64,000 nucleotides of DNA from Segnochrobactrum spirostomi (GTDB taxonomy: Bacteria; Pseudomonadota; Alphaproteobacteria; Rhizobiales; Segnochrobactraceae). The position numbers and the translations under genes were made by a program. Positions 34,781 through 42,971 of this stretch are shown here, in pieces (within the stretch, counting starts at the first letter, position 1; every line of letters begins with the position of its first letter). Below the pieces are notes generated by a model. The model had not been told where the DNA came from and searched no databases. It was given only the letters and a program-made list of their open reading frames with translations. The stretch is from contig NZ_VWNA01000001.1 in the NCBI RefSeq assembly GCF_009600605.1, positions 1,364,001-1,428,000 of the forward strand, in the 5' to 3' direction.

Positions 34781-35593
34781 TCAGCCGCCGACCTTGTAAC
34801 GCGGGGCCGGATTTCGATCGAACATCGCCTGAAGCAGGCTTTGCGTCAGAGCCTCATAATCCCGATGGATGGTGTCGTCCTGCAGCGACGGCGACGTCAC
34901 GCGCTCGCCCTGGTCGAGGCCGGCCAGGGCCGCATCAACGCAGTCCTCGGTCGTCATCACGATGCCCTCGGGCAGTTGCTCCAGGGTGGCGCCGCCCGCG
35001 ACCTCCCACCCTTCCGAGACGACGGCGCCCGGAAGAACGAGCTGAATGCGCACCGCCGTCCCTTCGACCTCGCTCTGCAGGCTCTGGGTGAACAGGTAGA
35101 TGTAGGCCTTCGTCGCCCCATAGACCGGAATGCCGGGATAAGGCGCGAAGCCCGCCCCGGATCCGACATTCACGATCGTCCCGGCATTGCGCGCCTTGAA
35201 CGCCACGAGCGCCGCCTTCGTCAGCAAGGTCAGCGCCGTGATGTTGACGGCGATCATGCTGGTGATGGTGGCCTCCGGCGTGTCCGTCAGCGGCCGCATC
35301 GCCGAGAAGCCGGCATTGTTGACGAGGAGCGTGATGGAGGCATCGCTCGCGAGCCGGTCGACCACAGCCTGCGTTCCAGCCGGTTGCGACAGGTCGGCGA
35401 CCAGCACCTCCGCGCGGACGGAATAAAGCCGCTCGACGTCTGCCGCGACCTCGCGCAGGCGCTCTTCGCGCCGCGCCACCAGAACGAGATCGTAGCCGCG
35501 CGCCGCCAGCCGATCGGCATAAACCCTACCGATGCCCGACGAGGCGCCCGTGACGATCGCAACGCCTACTTTCCCTGAATGCGGATTGGTCAA
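34781..35593 (-). CDS. Short-chain dehydrogenase/reductase (SDR)
   Basis: A 270-residue NAD(P)-dependent oxidoreductase. The Rossmann motif TGASSGIG is at residues 15-22, followed by NNAGF, the catalytic serine in VNVGSGAG and YGATKAY. The first in-frame start is TTG, with GGGAGA about eight bases before it; there is no later ATG or GTG before the essential first strand, so the TTG is probably real. It diverges from an HxlR regulator across a strongly AT-rich 100-base region. The substrate is unknown. SDR genes paired with HxlR often respond to reactive aldehydes or quinones, but that is inference. Confidence 0.9.
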   Translation of the reverse strand: MTNPHSGKVGVAIVTGASSGIGRVYADRLAARGYDLVLVARREERLREVAADVERLYSVRAEVLVADLSQPAGTQAVVDRLASDASITLLVNNAGFSAMRPLTDTPEATITSMIAVNITALTLLTKAALVAFKARNAGTIVNVGSGAGFAPYPGIPVYGATKAYIYLFTQSLQSEVEGTAVRIQLVLPGAVVSEGWEVAGGATLEQLPEGIVMTTEDCVDAALAGLDQGERVTSPSLQDDTIHRDYEALTQSLLQAMFDRNPAPRYKVGG

Positions 35594-35638
35594 AGCCGTC
35601 TCCCAATATGAACTGCACGGGAGAGAGGTATATTTTAT

Positions 35639-35660
35639 GTACCAAGTGTCAATTAGGTAC
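35639..35660. promoter_or_regulatory. Candidate HxlR operator in the SDR-HxlR divergent promoter
   Basis: GTACC and GGTAC form an inverted repeat with a 12-base centre. TTGACA, a perfect -35 box pointing at the SDR gene, lies inside it, and TACTATATATAG on the other side could give a -10 for the regulator. Binding by the adjacent regulator is inferred. Confidence 0.5.
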
Positions 35661-35693
35661 TATATATAGACTAGATATCCCCGTGGAGACCGC

Positions 35694-36122
35694 ATGTCCT
35701 ACACCGAAGAACAGATCATCGAGACGATCCCTATCGCGCGTCCGGTGCTCGAACAGATCGCCCACAAGTGGTCGATCCTCATCCTCACCTTCCTGTGCGA
35801 GGAGCCGAAGCGCTTCAACGCCCTCCGGCGCCGGCTCGACGGCATCACCCAGAAGGCGTTGACGGAGGCGCTGCGCCGCCTCGAGCGAAACGGCCTCGTC
35901 GAGCGCCACGTCACCACGACGTCCCCGATCGCGGTCGTCTATTCCATCACCCCGCTCGGCCGCACGCTCCGGGAGCCGTTCCAGGCACTTTATGCCTGGG
36001 CGATCGAGCACCAGGCCGAGCTCGCCCGGGCGCAACGGCGCTTCGATGAGAACGACCCGTCGGCGCTGGCCGACAGCGACGACGAGGCCCGTCCGTTGGC
36101 AGCCGCGTCGGCGCGGGGGTGA
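35694..36122 (+). CDS. HxlR family transcriptional regulator
   Basis: A 142-residue winged-helix regulator. The core HKWSILILTFLCEEPKRFNA, GITQKALTEALRRLERNGLV and VVYSITPLGRTL is typical of HxlR. The redox cysteine commonly found near position 15 in this family is missing: the segment reads TIPIARPVLEQI, and the only cysteine is further on in the helix before RFNAL. It probably controls the divergent SDR gene. GGAG precedes the ATG. The C-terminal 20 residues are acidic and likely disordered. Confidence 0.93.
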   Translation: MSYTEEQIIETIPIARPVLEQIAHKWSILILTFLCEEPKRFNALRRRLDGITQKALTEALRRLERNGLVERHVTTTSPIAVVYSITPLGRTLREPFQALYAWAIEHQAELARAQRRFDENDPSALADSDDEARPLAAASARG

Positions 36123-36220
36123 AGAGCCCCCCGGAGCACGCGCCCAACCAAGATCCGGGGACCCGCGCGGGGGGTGTGCGGCACCTCCGCGGCGCCAACA
36201 CCAATGTTCGATCTTCGTTC

Positions 36221-36319
36221 TCAGGCCAACCGGCTCAACGCGTCGAGCCAGAGCATCACGGTCGCCGCGAAAAGCGTGAGCGCGATCAGGGCCGCCAGAT
36301 CCTGTGCCGTCTGTTGCAT
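36221..36319 (-). CDS. 32-residue membrane protein behind an SOS promoter (SidA-like in size and control)
   Basis: A very small gene encoding MQQTAQDLAALIALTLF, followed by AATVMLWLDALSRLA: a short polar N-terminus, one hydrophobic helix of about 18-20 residues, then a brief tail. GGAGG lies five bases before the ATG. The promoter upstream holds a LexA box between good -35 and -10 elements. The Caulobacter SOS-induced division inhibitor SidA is likewise a 29-residue single-pass inner-membrane protein; sequence homology cannot be judged at this length. It is transcribed towards the 3' end of the HxlR gene and sits in a gap between lolD and dnaE. Confidence 0.66.
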   Translation of the reverse strand: MQQTAQDLAALIALTLFAATVMLWLDALSRLA

Positions 36320-36355
36320 CGTCGCCTCCATCCGTTCCGTTGTTCCTATGATCTC

Positions 36356-36384
36356 ATTTTGTTCTCATTTCGTTCGAGTTGCAA
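36356..36384 (-). promoter_or_regulatory. LexA-controlled (SOS) promoter
   Basis: The plus strand reads GTTCTCATTTCGTTC (36361-36375), an exact match to the alphaproteobacterial LexA box GTTC-N7-GTTC. On the minus strand it lies between a -35 TTGCAA and a -10 CAAAAT spaced by 17 bases. The -10 ends 36 bases before the start codon of the 32-residue gene. Two more GTTC half-sites (36334, 36342) lack the right spacing. Confidence 0.72.
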
Positions 36385-36528
36385 CCGGACAGACACGACG
36401 CGGTTAAAGGGCGGTCAACGGAATCGGAACAAAACGGGGAAATGGCGAAAGATCGGGGACGGGGTGCCATTCGGCAACCGGCCTGCGGTACCGAGCGGAG
36501 TGGCCGATGGCAGCCACGGCGCCGCTTC

Positions 36529-36666
36529 CCCCCAATATTGGAGAGAAGGGGCCCGAAGGGGCGGATGAGGGGTTTTGACGGCTCGACTTCACGCGACGCG
36601 GACGAAGCGTGAACGGCCCCCATCCGGCGCTCTGCGCCACCCCCTCCCCGCTCGCGGGGAGAAGGG
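36529..36666. repeat. Palindromic intergenic repeat, family A copy 2
   Basis: The left arm contains CCCCCAATATTGGAGAGAAG, then GGGCCCGAAGGGGCGGATGAGGGG. The right arm contains CCCATCCGGCGCTCTGCGCC and CCCCGCTCGCGGGGAGAAGG. Layout, the CGGATGAGGGG core and the terminal GGGGAGAAGG match the copy at 27.9 kb. It fills the gap between lolD and the SOS-controlled small gene. Confidence 0.75.
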
Positions 36667-36713
36667 AGCGACGGAGAAGGTCGAGGTTTCCCGATCTCGG
36701 CGGAGACGGAGGC

Positions 36714-37514
36714 TCAGAACGCGGTGATGCGGCCGTCGACGAGGGTCAAGCGCCGGTCCATGCGGTGGGCGAGCTCGAGATTGTGGGTCACGATCAGGGC
36801 CGCCAGGCCGGAGGCGCGCACTAGGGCACCGAGGGCCGAAAAGACGTGATCGGCCGTCTTCGGATCGAGATTGCCGGTCGGCTCGTCGGCGAGGAGGACA
36901 CGGGGCGCGTTGACCACGGCGCGGGCGATCGCCACCCGCTGGCGTTCGCCGCCGGAGAGTTCGGCAGGCCGGTGACCGGCGCGCTGGTCGATCTTGAGAT
37001 AACCGAGGAGTTCGCGGGCGCGCCGCTCGGCCTCCTTCTTCGACAGCCCGGCGAGACGCTGGGGCATCACCACGTTCTCGAGCGCCGTGAAGTCCGGCAG
37101 CAGGTGGTGGAACTGGTAGACGAAGCCGATCGAGAGGCGGCGGATGCGCGTGCGCTCGGCATCGGGAAGATCGACGCACGGCAGGCCGCCGATCCGGACC
37201 TCGCCGGCATCCGGCCGTTCGAGCAGGCCGGCGATGTGCAGCAGAGTCGACTTGCCGGCACCCGACGGGGCGACCAGGGCGACGATCTCGCCCGGCGCGA
37301 TCGTCAGATCGACCCCGCGCAGCACTTCGAGGGTCCCGTTGCCTTCCTTATAGCGCCGCTCGATGCCGCTGAGGCCGAGCGCCTCGTTGGCGACGCGGCG
37401 CAGCTTTGCGGGGGCACGGGCAGGCGCGGCCTTGGCGGCGGCGCGCAGGGCGCCGGCGGGCGCGCCGTTCGCGTCGGTTGCTTCGGCGGGTTGGGTCGAC
37501 ACCGGGTCGCTCAT
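36714..37514 (-). CDS. lolD: Lipoprotein-releasing ABC transporter ATPase
   Basis: A 266-residue ATPase that, with LolC/E-type membrane subunits, extracts mature lipoproteins from the inner membrane for delivery to LolA. Walker A is APSGAGKST, the Q-loop [20 protein letters not shown] is the LolD-typical form, the signature is [14 protein letters not shown] and Walker B is [12 protein letters not shown]. The alanine-rich first 40 residues are an extension relative to E. coli LolD. The start overlaps the lolC stop by four bases. The lgt gene at 22 kb supplies an earlier step of the same pathway. Confidence 0.95.
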   Translation of the reverse strand: MSDPVSTQPAEATDANGAPAGALRAAAKAAPARAPAKLRRVANEALGLSGIERRYKEGNGTLEVLRGVDLTIAPGEIVALVAPSGAGKSTLLHIAGLLERPDAGEVRIGGLPCVDLPDAERTRIRRLSIGFVYQFHHLLPDFTALENVVMPQRLAGLSKKEAERRARELLGYLKIDQRAGHRPAELSGGERQRVAIARAVVNAPRVLLADEPTGNLDPKTADHVFSALGALVRASGLAALIVTHNLELAHRMDRRLTLVDGRITAF

Positions 37515-38791
37515 TCGTGGCGCAGTCCTTCGACCGGATCGAGCCGGGCCGCCTTCCAGGCCGGGTAGAGGGTGGCGAGGAAGGACAGCGCCAACGCCAT
37601 GACCACAACCGTCACCGTCTGACCGGTGTCCATGTCGGCCGGCAGCTTGCTCAGATAATAGAGCTCGGGCGGGAACAGGTTGGTGCGCGTCAGCCAGGAA
37701 ATGCCCTGGCGGATCGGCTCGATATAGGCGCAGACGAGGACGCCGAGCACGACGCCCGCGGCGGTGCCGAGAGTGCCGATCGAGGCGCCGGTGATGAGGA
37801 AGATGCGCAGGATCGAGCCGCGCGTCGCCCCCATGGTGCGCAGAATGGCGATGTCCGCCCCCTTGTCCTTCACGAGCATAGTGAGGCCGGACACGATGTT
37901 GAGCGCGGCGACGATGACGATCAGGGTGAGGATGAGGAACATCACGTTGCGCTCCACCTCGAGGGCGGAGAAGAACGTGGCGTGGCGGATGCGCCAGTCG
38001 GTCAGGTAGAGCGCCTGCCCGGCGGCCGCTTCGATCTGCGGCCGCAGCACGTCGATGTCGTCGGCGTTGTTGAGATAGATCTCGATCGCCGTCACCGCGC
38101 CGTCCATGTCGAAGAACGACTGCGCCTCGTCGAGCGGCATGAAGACGAAGGTCGAATCGAACTCCGACATGCCGATTTCATAGGTCGCGACGAGCGGGAA
38201 GGCCTGGGTGCGCGGGGTGACGCCGAACGGCGTGACGTTGCCCTTCGGGGTCAGGAACGTGACCGGGCTGCCGACCGAGACGCCGAGGGCGAGCGCGAGG
38301 CGCGTGCCCATCGCGACGCCCTTCGATTGGTCGAAATTGTCGAGCGTGCCGGCGCGGACCGTCGAGGCGATCAGCGGAATGCGGTCGATGTCCTCCTGGC
38401 GCATGCCGCGCACCAGGGCGCCGGAGGCCGAGTTCGGCCCGGAGACGAGCGCCTGCCCCTCCACGAAGGGCACCGCGAACTTCACGCCGCTGATGCCCTC
38501 GAGCCGCTTGACGACCGGCAGATAGTCCTTGAACGGCCCGCCGTCGAGCGGCTGGAGAACATAGTGTCCGTTGATGCCGAGGATCTTGGTGGTCAGCTCG
38601 TTGCGGAACCCGTTCATCACCGCCATGACGATGATGAGCGTGGCCACCCCGAGCATGACGCCGAGAAACGAGAAGCCGGCGATCACCGAGATGAACGCCT
38701 CGCGTCGGCGGGAGCGCAGATAGCGCCCGGCGACCCCCCACTCGAAAGCGGAGAATGGTTTCACGCCCCGCGCCGCGGCCTTGTCGGCCAT
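37511..38791 (-). CDS. lolC: Lipoprotein-releasing ABC transporter permease (LolC/LolE family)
   Basis: A 426-residue inner-membrane protein with one N-terminal helix, a large periplasmic domain (about 50-275) and three C-terminal helices. Family motifs are [20 protein letters not shown] at the start, [12 protein letters not shown] after the first helix, the coupling region [20 protein letters not shown], and [19 protein letters not shown] at the end. One gene of this kind with lolD is the normal alphaproteobacterial arrangement, acting as a homodimer. It overlaps lolD by four bases and follows proS. Confidence 0.94.
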   Translation of the reverse strand: MADKAAARGVKPFSAFEWGVAGRYLRSRRREAFISVIAGFSFLGVMLGVATLIIVMAVMNGFRNELTTKILGINGHYVLQPLDGGPFKDYLPVVKRLEGISGVKFAVPFVEGQALVSGPNSASGALVRGMRQEDIDRIPLIASTVRAGTLDNFDQSKGVAMGTRLALALGVSVGSPVTFLTPKGNVTPFGVTPRTQAFPLVATYEIGMSEFDSTFVFMPLDEAQSFFDMDGAVTAIEIYLNNADDIDVLRPQIEAAAGQALYLTDWRIRHATFFSALEVERNVMFLILTLIVIVAALNIVSGLTMLVKDKGADIAILRTMGATRGSILRIFLITGASIGTLGTAAGVVLGVLVCAYIEPIRQGISWLTRTNLFPPELYYLSKLPADMDTGQTVTVVVMALALSFLATLYPAWKAARLDPVEGLRHE

Positions 38792-38838
38792 CCGCCGTCT
38801 CCTCGCTTAACCGTCCGGATTGATCCGTCGCCCGGGTC

Positions 38839-40173
38839 TCAGGCGATCGCCTTGTGCCAATCGATGAGCCGGCGCAGCGCCGATTCGAGCGGCAGGGTCT
38901 CGCGCTCGCCGGTGGCGCGGCGCTTCAGCTCCACCTCGCCCGCCGCGAGGCCGCGGGGGCCGACGATGAGCTGCCAGGGCAGGCCGATGAGATCCATGGT
39001 GGCAAACTTCGCTCCGGCCCGGGTGTCGGCATCGTCGGTCAGAACCTCGAGCCCGGCGGCTTCGAGCTGACGCTCGATGCTGGCGACGGCCTCGTCGGTC
39101 GGCCCGTCGCCCGGCTTCATGTTGATGAGGCCGACATCGAAAGGCGCCACCGAATCCGGCCAGATGATCCCGGCATCATCATGGCTGGCTTCGATGATCG
39201 CGCCGAGGAGGCGCGAGACGCCGACGCCGTAGGAGCCCATGTGGACGGGCTTCTCCTGGCCATCGGGGCCGGCCACCTTGGCGCCCATCGGCTCGGAATA
39301 TTTGGTGCCGAAATAAAAGATATGGCCGACCTCGATGCCGCGGGCGGCGACGCGGCGCTCCTCGGGGATCGCCTCGAAGGCCGCCTCGTCGTGCTTCTCC
39401 TCGGTCGCCGCATAGGGACCGGTCCAGGCCGCCACGATCGGCGATAGGTCGCCGTCGAAATCGGTGTCGGCACCGGGGATCGGCAGGTCGAGCAGGCTCT
39501 TGTCGCAGAACACCGCGCTCTCGCCGGTGTCGGCGAGGATGATGAACTCGTGGCTCATGTCGCCGCCGATCGGGCCGGTGTCGGCCTGCATCGGGATCGC
39601 CGTCATGCCGAGGCGGTTGAAGGTGCGCAGATAGGCGACGAACATCCGCTGATAGGCGCGCCGCGCGCCCTCGGCATCGACGTCGAAGGAATAGGCGTCC
39701 TTCATGAGGAATTCACGGCCGCGCATCACGCCGAAGCGCGGCCGCACCTCGTCGCGGAACTTCCACTGGATATGGTAGAGGTTGAGCGGCAGGTCGCGGT
39801 ACGAGCGCACCGACGACCGGAAGATCTCGGTGATCATTTCCTCGTTGGTCGGGCCGAACAGCATCTCGCGCTCGTGGCGGTCGGTGATGCGCAGCATCTC
39901 CTTGCCGTAGGCGTCGTAGCGCCCGCTTTCGCGCCACAGGTCGGCCGACTGGATCGTCGGCATCAGAACCTCGATCGCGCCGGCGCGGTTCTGCTCCTCG
40001 CGGACGATCTTGCCGACCTTGTTGAGCACCTTGAGGCCGAGCGGCAGCCAGGAATAGATGCCGGCCGCCTGCTGCCGGATCATGCCCGCCCGCAGCATCA
40101 GCCGGTGCGAGACGATCTCGGCCTCCTTCGGGGTTTCCTTCAGGATCGGCAGGAAATAGCGGGACAGGCGCAT
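38839..40173 (-). CDS. proS: Prolyl-tRNA synthetase, short alphaproteobacterial form
   Basis: A 444-residue class II synthetase that charges tRNA-Pro. Motif 1 is in [20 protein letters not shown], motif 2 follows [20 protein letters not shown], and motif 3 is [18 protein letters not shown]. The E. coli enzyme is about 570 residues; the difference is the large inserted editing domain, reduced here to about 50 residues as in other alphaproteobacteria. Start at [13 protein letters not shown], the family-typical N-terminus. It is normally next to the DUF1467/mce genes in related genomes but is separated here by about 7 kb. Confidence 0.96.
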   Translation of the reverse strand: MRLSRYFLPILKETPKEAEIVSHRLMLRAGMIRQQAAGIYSWLPLGLKVLNKVGKIVREEQNRAGAIEVLMPTIQSADLWRESGRYDAYGKEMLRITDRHEREMLFGPTNEEMITEIFRSSVRSYRDLPLNLYHIQWKFRDEVRPRFGVMRGREFLMKDAYSFDVDAEGARRAYQRMFVAYLRTFNRLGMTAIPMQADTGPIGGDMSHEFIILADTGESAVFCDKSLLDLPIPGADTDFDGDLSPIVAAWTGPYAATEEKHDEAAFEAIPEERRVAARGIEVGHIFYFGTKYSEPMGAKVAGPDGQEKPVHMGSYGVGVSRLLGAIIEASHDDAGIIWPDSVAPFDVGLINMKPGDGPTDEAVASIERQLEAAGLEVLTDDADTRAGAKFATMDLIGLPWQLIVGPRGLAAGEVELKRRATGERETLPLESALRRLIDWHKAIA

Positions 40174-40379
40174 GGCGGCGAGCTCGGGGTGCTGGGCAGG
40201 GTCCAGGGGCGGGCGAAACGGCTCGGCGGAGTGAACCGGGCCGCTTCGCAAAAGGCAAGGGCGTCCCCTACCACCCCCCGACACGGCCGGAAGGCTGCAT
40301 TTTCTCACCGACGCAAAAATTCTGGGCGGATGTTGCACAAAATGATGACAAGCGCGTTTCGATCGGCTAACGTCGCTTC

Positions 40380-40582
40380 ATAACAAACGGTTGTCGATCT
40401 CCGAGCCGATACGACAACCACTAAGAGGCATCGCGGTCTAAGTCTTGGGAGGAAGACCCTCGGCGCAGCTTCGGCTTGCAGCCGCTCATGTATCGAAACG
40501 GGCCCAAACCCTTTCGTACATCGTGCAGTGGGGAAAGACGCGGAACTGGTAAAGCAAGGCCTCGCGCCTTGCTTTATTTTTT
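40380..40582 (+). ncRNA. Candidate structured small RNA ending in a strong terminator
   Basis: The plus strand here holds a possible promoter (ATGACA, 17 bases, TAACGT at 40345-40373), a series of stems and an excellent rho-independent terminator, but no complete reading frame. Stems: GGTTGTCG/CGACAACC (40389-40419); GTCTT/AAGAC enclosing GGGAGG; and ATGTA, CGAAA, GGG pairing with CCC, TTTCG, TACAT, an interrupted 13-bp hairpin. The one ATG that could start a peptide (40488) has no stop before the terminator. I cannot match it to 6S, 4.5S, tmRNA or other named families. Confidence 0.52.
40550..40582 (+). terminator. Rho-independent terminator on the plus strand with no protein gene upstream
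   Basis: TAAAGCAAGGC and GCCTTGCTTTA form a perfect 11-bp stem around CTCGC, followed by six Ts. The poly-T lies only on the plus side, so it terminates plus-strand transcription. The nearest plus-strand protein gene behind it is far upstream. Confidence 0.88.
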
Positions 40583-40646
40583 GTGGAGCCGCCATCGACA
40601 TCTCGATCTCGTATCGAGGATGTTGAGGCGGTTTCTTTTTTTGGCC

Positions 40647-41051
40647 TCAGCCGCGGGTCACGCCGCGCAAGTGCCGCTGCTCCGCCACGGCGTCGAGGAA
40701 GCGCCGCGCAATGAGGCGCAGAAAGCGCGGACTGAGCGCACCGGTCGGGGTGAGGCTCTCGAAATCGTACAACCGATCGATCCGCACGCGATTGTAATCG
40801 TCGAGGATGAGGTAGTTCGGCTTCTCCGCCGACAGCCCTGCCCGTTTCTTCTCGGTTTCGGGAACTTCGAGATAGAGCCGCTCCCTGCCTTCGACGGGCT
40901 TCGGTTCGAGGCTCGTGAAGGGGAACAGATAGAGCCAATCCCCGACCTGCATCACGAGGCAGACCTTGCGAATCTTGCGGCTGCCCGTGCGGCCCCGCTC
41001 CGCCTCGTGACCCCAGAGATAGTTGAAGCGATAGACCTCGCCCCGGTTCAT
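40647..41051 (-). CDS. PemK/MazF-like putative toxin of a Phd-associated TA module
   Basis: A 134-residue protein opening MNRGEVYRFNYLW, with RKVCLVMQVGDWLYLFPFTS and LILDDYNRVRIDRLYDF. The GxVxxxxxxW start, the following hydrophobic strand and the small size suggest a divergent PemK/MazF-type ribonuclease fold. The start overlaps the stop of a Phd/YefM-type antitoxin gene (ATGA), the standard antitoxin-toxin coupling. The fold assignment is by eye; its role as the toxin rests mainly on the partner gene. Confidence 0.68.
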   Translation of the reverse strand: MNRGEVYRFNYLWGHEAERGRTGSRKIRKVCLVMQVGDWLYLFPFTSLEPKPVEGRERLYLEVPETEKKRAGLSAEKPNYLILDDYNRVRIDRLYDFESLTPTGALSPRFLRLIARRFLDAVAEQRHLRGVTRG

Positions 41052-41314
41052 CGCCGCTCGTCGTCCTCAGAATCGAGGATGTCCTGGAAGCCGGCCGCCA
41101 GGTTGGCGATGTCCTCTTGCGGCGCCGTCTCCAGCGTGAAGGCGGTCGGCTCGTCCTGGTGCCGGGCCAAGTCCTTCAGCCGCTCATAATGTTCGAGCGG
41201 CAGCATGACGATCCGCGGCCGGCCGCGCTTGTTCAGAGAGACGGGCTCCGCGAGGGCGGCGTCGAGCACCTCTCCCGATCGACGGTTGAGGTCGGAGAAC
41301 GAAAACGCCTTCAT
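41048..41314 (-). CDS. Phd/YefM-type antitoxin
   Basis: An 88-residue antitoxin with the canonical N-terminal dimerisation and DNA-binding region: MKAFSFSDLNRRSGEVLDAA, then EPVSLNKRGRPRIVMLPLEH. The acidic C-terminal tail would wrap the toxin. It is first in the operon and overlaps the toxin start by four bases. GAGGG lies eight bases before the ATG. An array of ATACGTA repeats lies immediately upstream and is the likely self-repression site. Confidence 0.9.
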   Translation of the reverse strand: MKAFSFSDLNRRSGEVLDAALAEPVSLNKRGRPRIVMLPLEHYERLKDLARHQDEPTAFTLETAPQEDIANLAAGFQDILDSEDDERR

Positions 41315-41331
41315 GGTAGGACCCTCGTCCG

Positions 41332-41356
41332 ATACGTAAAATACGTATATACGTAA
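41332..41356. promoter_or_regulatory. ATACGTA repeat array, candidate Phd operator
   Basis: Three copies of ATACGTA occur at 41332, 41341 and 41349. The last two form the perfect palindrome TACGTATATACGTA. The array is 18 bases upstream of the antitoxin start in very AT-rich DNA. Autorepression by the Phd-type protein is inferred. Confidence 0.62.
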
Positions 41357-41385
41357 GAGAATGGGGGCGTAAGGGGTCGGCCATG

Positions 41386-41416
41386 AAAAAAGGGCGCCGC
41401 CCGCAGGCGACGCCCT
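41386..41416 (-). terminator. Rho-independent terminator of the phosphoesterase gene
   Basis: On the minus strand AGGGCG and CGCC pair with GGCG and CGCCCT around TGCG with one mismatch, followed by a run of Ts. It lies 17 bases after the phosphoesterase stop and separates it from the TA module. Confidence 0.88.
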
Positions 41417-41433
41417 CATCGTGAAGCGTTCGA

Positions 41434-42930
41434 TCAGCCTTTGATCAGGCCGGTTTCGGGATCGAGCACGATCGGTGACGGATCGGGTGTCGCCGAGAAG
41501 TCGAACAGGTCGTCGATCGGGCCGGCATATTGGTCCATCGAACCGGCGCCGAGGCGGCCGAGGTGCCAGTTGTCCTCGATGAAGCGGGTGATCGAGGTCT
41601 GGTCGGTCAGGGCCGAGCTGACGAAGTTGCGCTTCGCATAGGGCGACAGCACGAGAAGCGGCAGGCGCGGGCCGTAGCCGCAGGGCCCGCCGGCGATCGC
41701 CGTGGTCGAGCCGCAGCGGCCGTTGCCGGAGAGGGCGTCCTCCGGGAACGTGCTCGCGCGCACGATCGGCGGCATCACGTGGTCGTACCAGCCGTCGGAA
41801 TCGTCATAGGCGATGACGATCGCGGTCTCCTTCCATTCCGGCCGCTGCTCGAGGCGGTTGACGGTCTCGACCAGGAATTTCTGCTCGTCGAGCGGGCCGG
41901 AATAGGCGGCGTGGCCGTCCTGCGCCGCCGGCGCCTTGAGGAAGCTCACCGCGGGCATCGCGCCCGCATCGACCGCCGCCCAGAAGTCCGACAGGTCGTA
42001 TTGATGCTTCGCCTGGTCGCTCTTGCCGATCATGGCGACCGAGGTCGGCGGCAGGTGCTTCGGGTTGGCGTTCTGCTCGTAATAAGCGAGCGGATTGTGG
42101 TGCGGGCTGTAATCGCGGATCGCCTTGCCGGCCGCGTTCTTGGTGGCGCTCGCGCAGACGATCGAGCCGTCGGGGCGCACTTCGGTCGGCTTGTAGCCGC
42201 CCTGGAACCAGCCCCAGGTCACGTCCTTGTCGTCGAGCAGGTCGCCGACATGGCGGGTGTTCTTGATGAGAAGCAGGTTCTTGCCGCCCGAGCAGCCGTC
42301 GAGCTGCGGATCGGCGTCGGAGATGATCCACCCGTCGCGGACGAGGCCCGGAACGTCGCCGCCGACCGCGTTGCGGGTCGTGCCAGCGAAGAGATTCAAG
42401 ACGCCCGGCGTCGAGGGGCCGAACTGGGTGTTGAAGCTGTTGTCCGACATGGCGAAACGCTGGGCGTAATTCCACAGCGCGGTGACGGTGTTGCCGTCGT
42501 AGTAGCCCATCACCTGCTTCGGATCGCAGCCCGGCTTCGTCGCACCGGCATATTGGACGAACTTGTCGACGAGGCCGCCGTCGTAGGCCTGCTGCTCGGG
42601 ACCATAATCGTGGTCCATGTCGCAGGTGATCGGCTCCGAGCGGTCGATGCGCATCGGATTGACGCCGTTCGGGTTGGCGGTCAGCAGCACATGGCTGAGG
42701 CCATTGACGCTCGGCGTGCCAGGCTTGGCCGTGAAGGCGGGCTCGCCGGCCTTGTTCTCGGCCTTGGGGTAGGTGCCGAAATAGTGATCGAAGGAGATGT
42801 TCTCCTGGAAGATCACCACGACGTGCTTGATCGGCGTCGCGGTCTCGACCTCGGCGGCCGAGGCCGAGGTGATCGCCGCCGTGGCGCAGAGCGCCGCGAG
42901 CGACAGCCGGCGGGACATCGAGCGGGACAT
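41434..42930 (-). CDS. Secreted phospholipase C / acid phosphatase-like phosphoesterase
   Basis: A 498-residue exported enzyme with a signal peptide ending near residue 25 (TSASA). The family signature ENISFDHYFGTYPKA follows, with the catalytic nucleophile region STPGVLNLFAG and the late metal-site motifs AYDDSDGWYDHV and GPRLPLLVLSPYAKRNFV. This family includes phosphatidylcholine-hydrolysing PLC and AcpA-type acid phosphatases; which activity applies is not clear. GGAGG lies five bases before the chosen ATG, favouring it over an ATG four codons upstream. It follows the multicopper oxidase by 41 bases, so they probably form an operon. Confidence 0.9.
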   Translation of the reverse strand: MSRSMSRRLSLAALCATAAITSASAAEVETATPIKHVVVIFQENISFDHYFGTYPKAENKAGEPAFTAKPGTPSVNGLSHVLLTANPNGVNPMRIDRSEPITCDMDHDYGPEQQAYDGGLVDKFVQYAGATKPGCDPKQVMGYYDGNTVTALWNYAQRFAMSDNSFNTQFGPSTPGVLNLFAGTTRNAVGGDVPGLVRDGWIISDADPQLDGCSGGKNLLLIKNTRHVGDLLDDKDVTWGWFQGGYKPTEVRPDGSIVCASATKNAAGKAIRDYSPHHNPLAYYEQNANPKHLPPTSVAMIGKSDQAKHQYDLSDFWAAVDAGAMPAVSFLKAPAAQDGHAAYSGPLDEQKFLVETVNRLEQRPEWKETAIVIAYDDSDGWYDHVMPPIVRASTFPEDALSGNGRCGSTTAIAGGPCGYGPRLPLLVLSPYAKRNFVSSALTDQTSITRFIEDNWHLGRLGAGSMDQYAGPIDDLFDFSATPDPSPIVLDPETGLIKG

Positions 42931-42971
42931 CAGAGCCTCCATATCTTTGCGGGTGGGACGGGGAGCGATGG

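Noticed and set aside
36334-36345. Two extra GTTC half-sites near the LexA box
   Set aside because: Their spacings (N4, and N15 to the next) do not fit the N7 required for LexA binding, so only the 36361/36372 pair was used.
36774-37300. Unusual first Walker A residue in LolD (APSGAGKS instead of GxSGxGKS)
   Set aside because: The lysine and serine are intact and, to my knowledge, this variant is common in alphaproteobacterial LolD, so it is not a sign of inactivation.
40380-40582. Idea that the candidate ncRNA is 6S RNA
   Set aside because: 6S folds as one long hairpin with a central bubble; here several independent stems precede the terminator, and the usual neighbour genes of 6S are absent.
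40476-41189. Plus-strand 237-codon frame over the ncRNA terminator and TA module
   Set aside because: It runs straight through an 11-bp terminator with poly-T and is antisense to the antitoxin and toxin genes, whose overlap and motifs are convincing.
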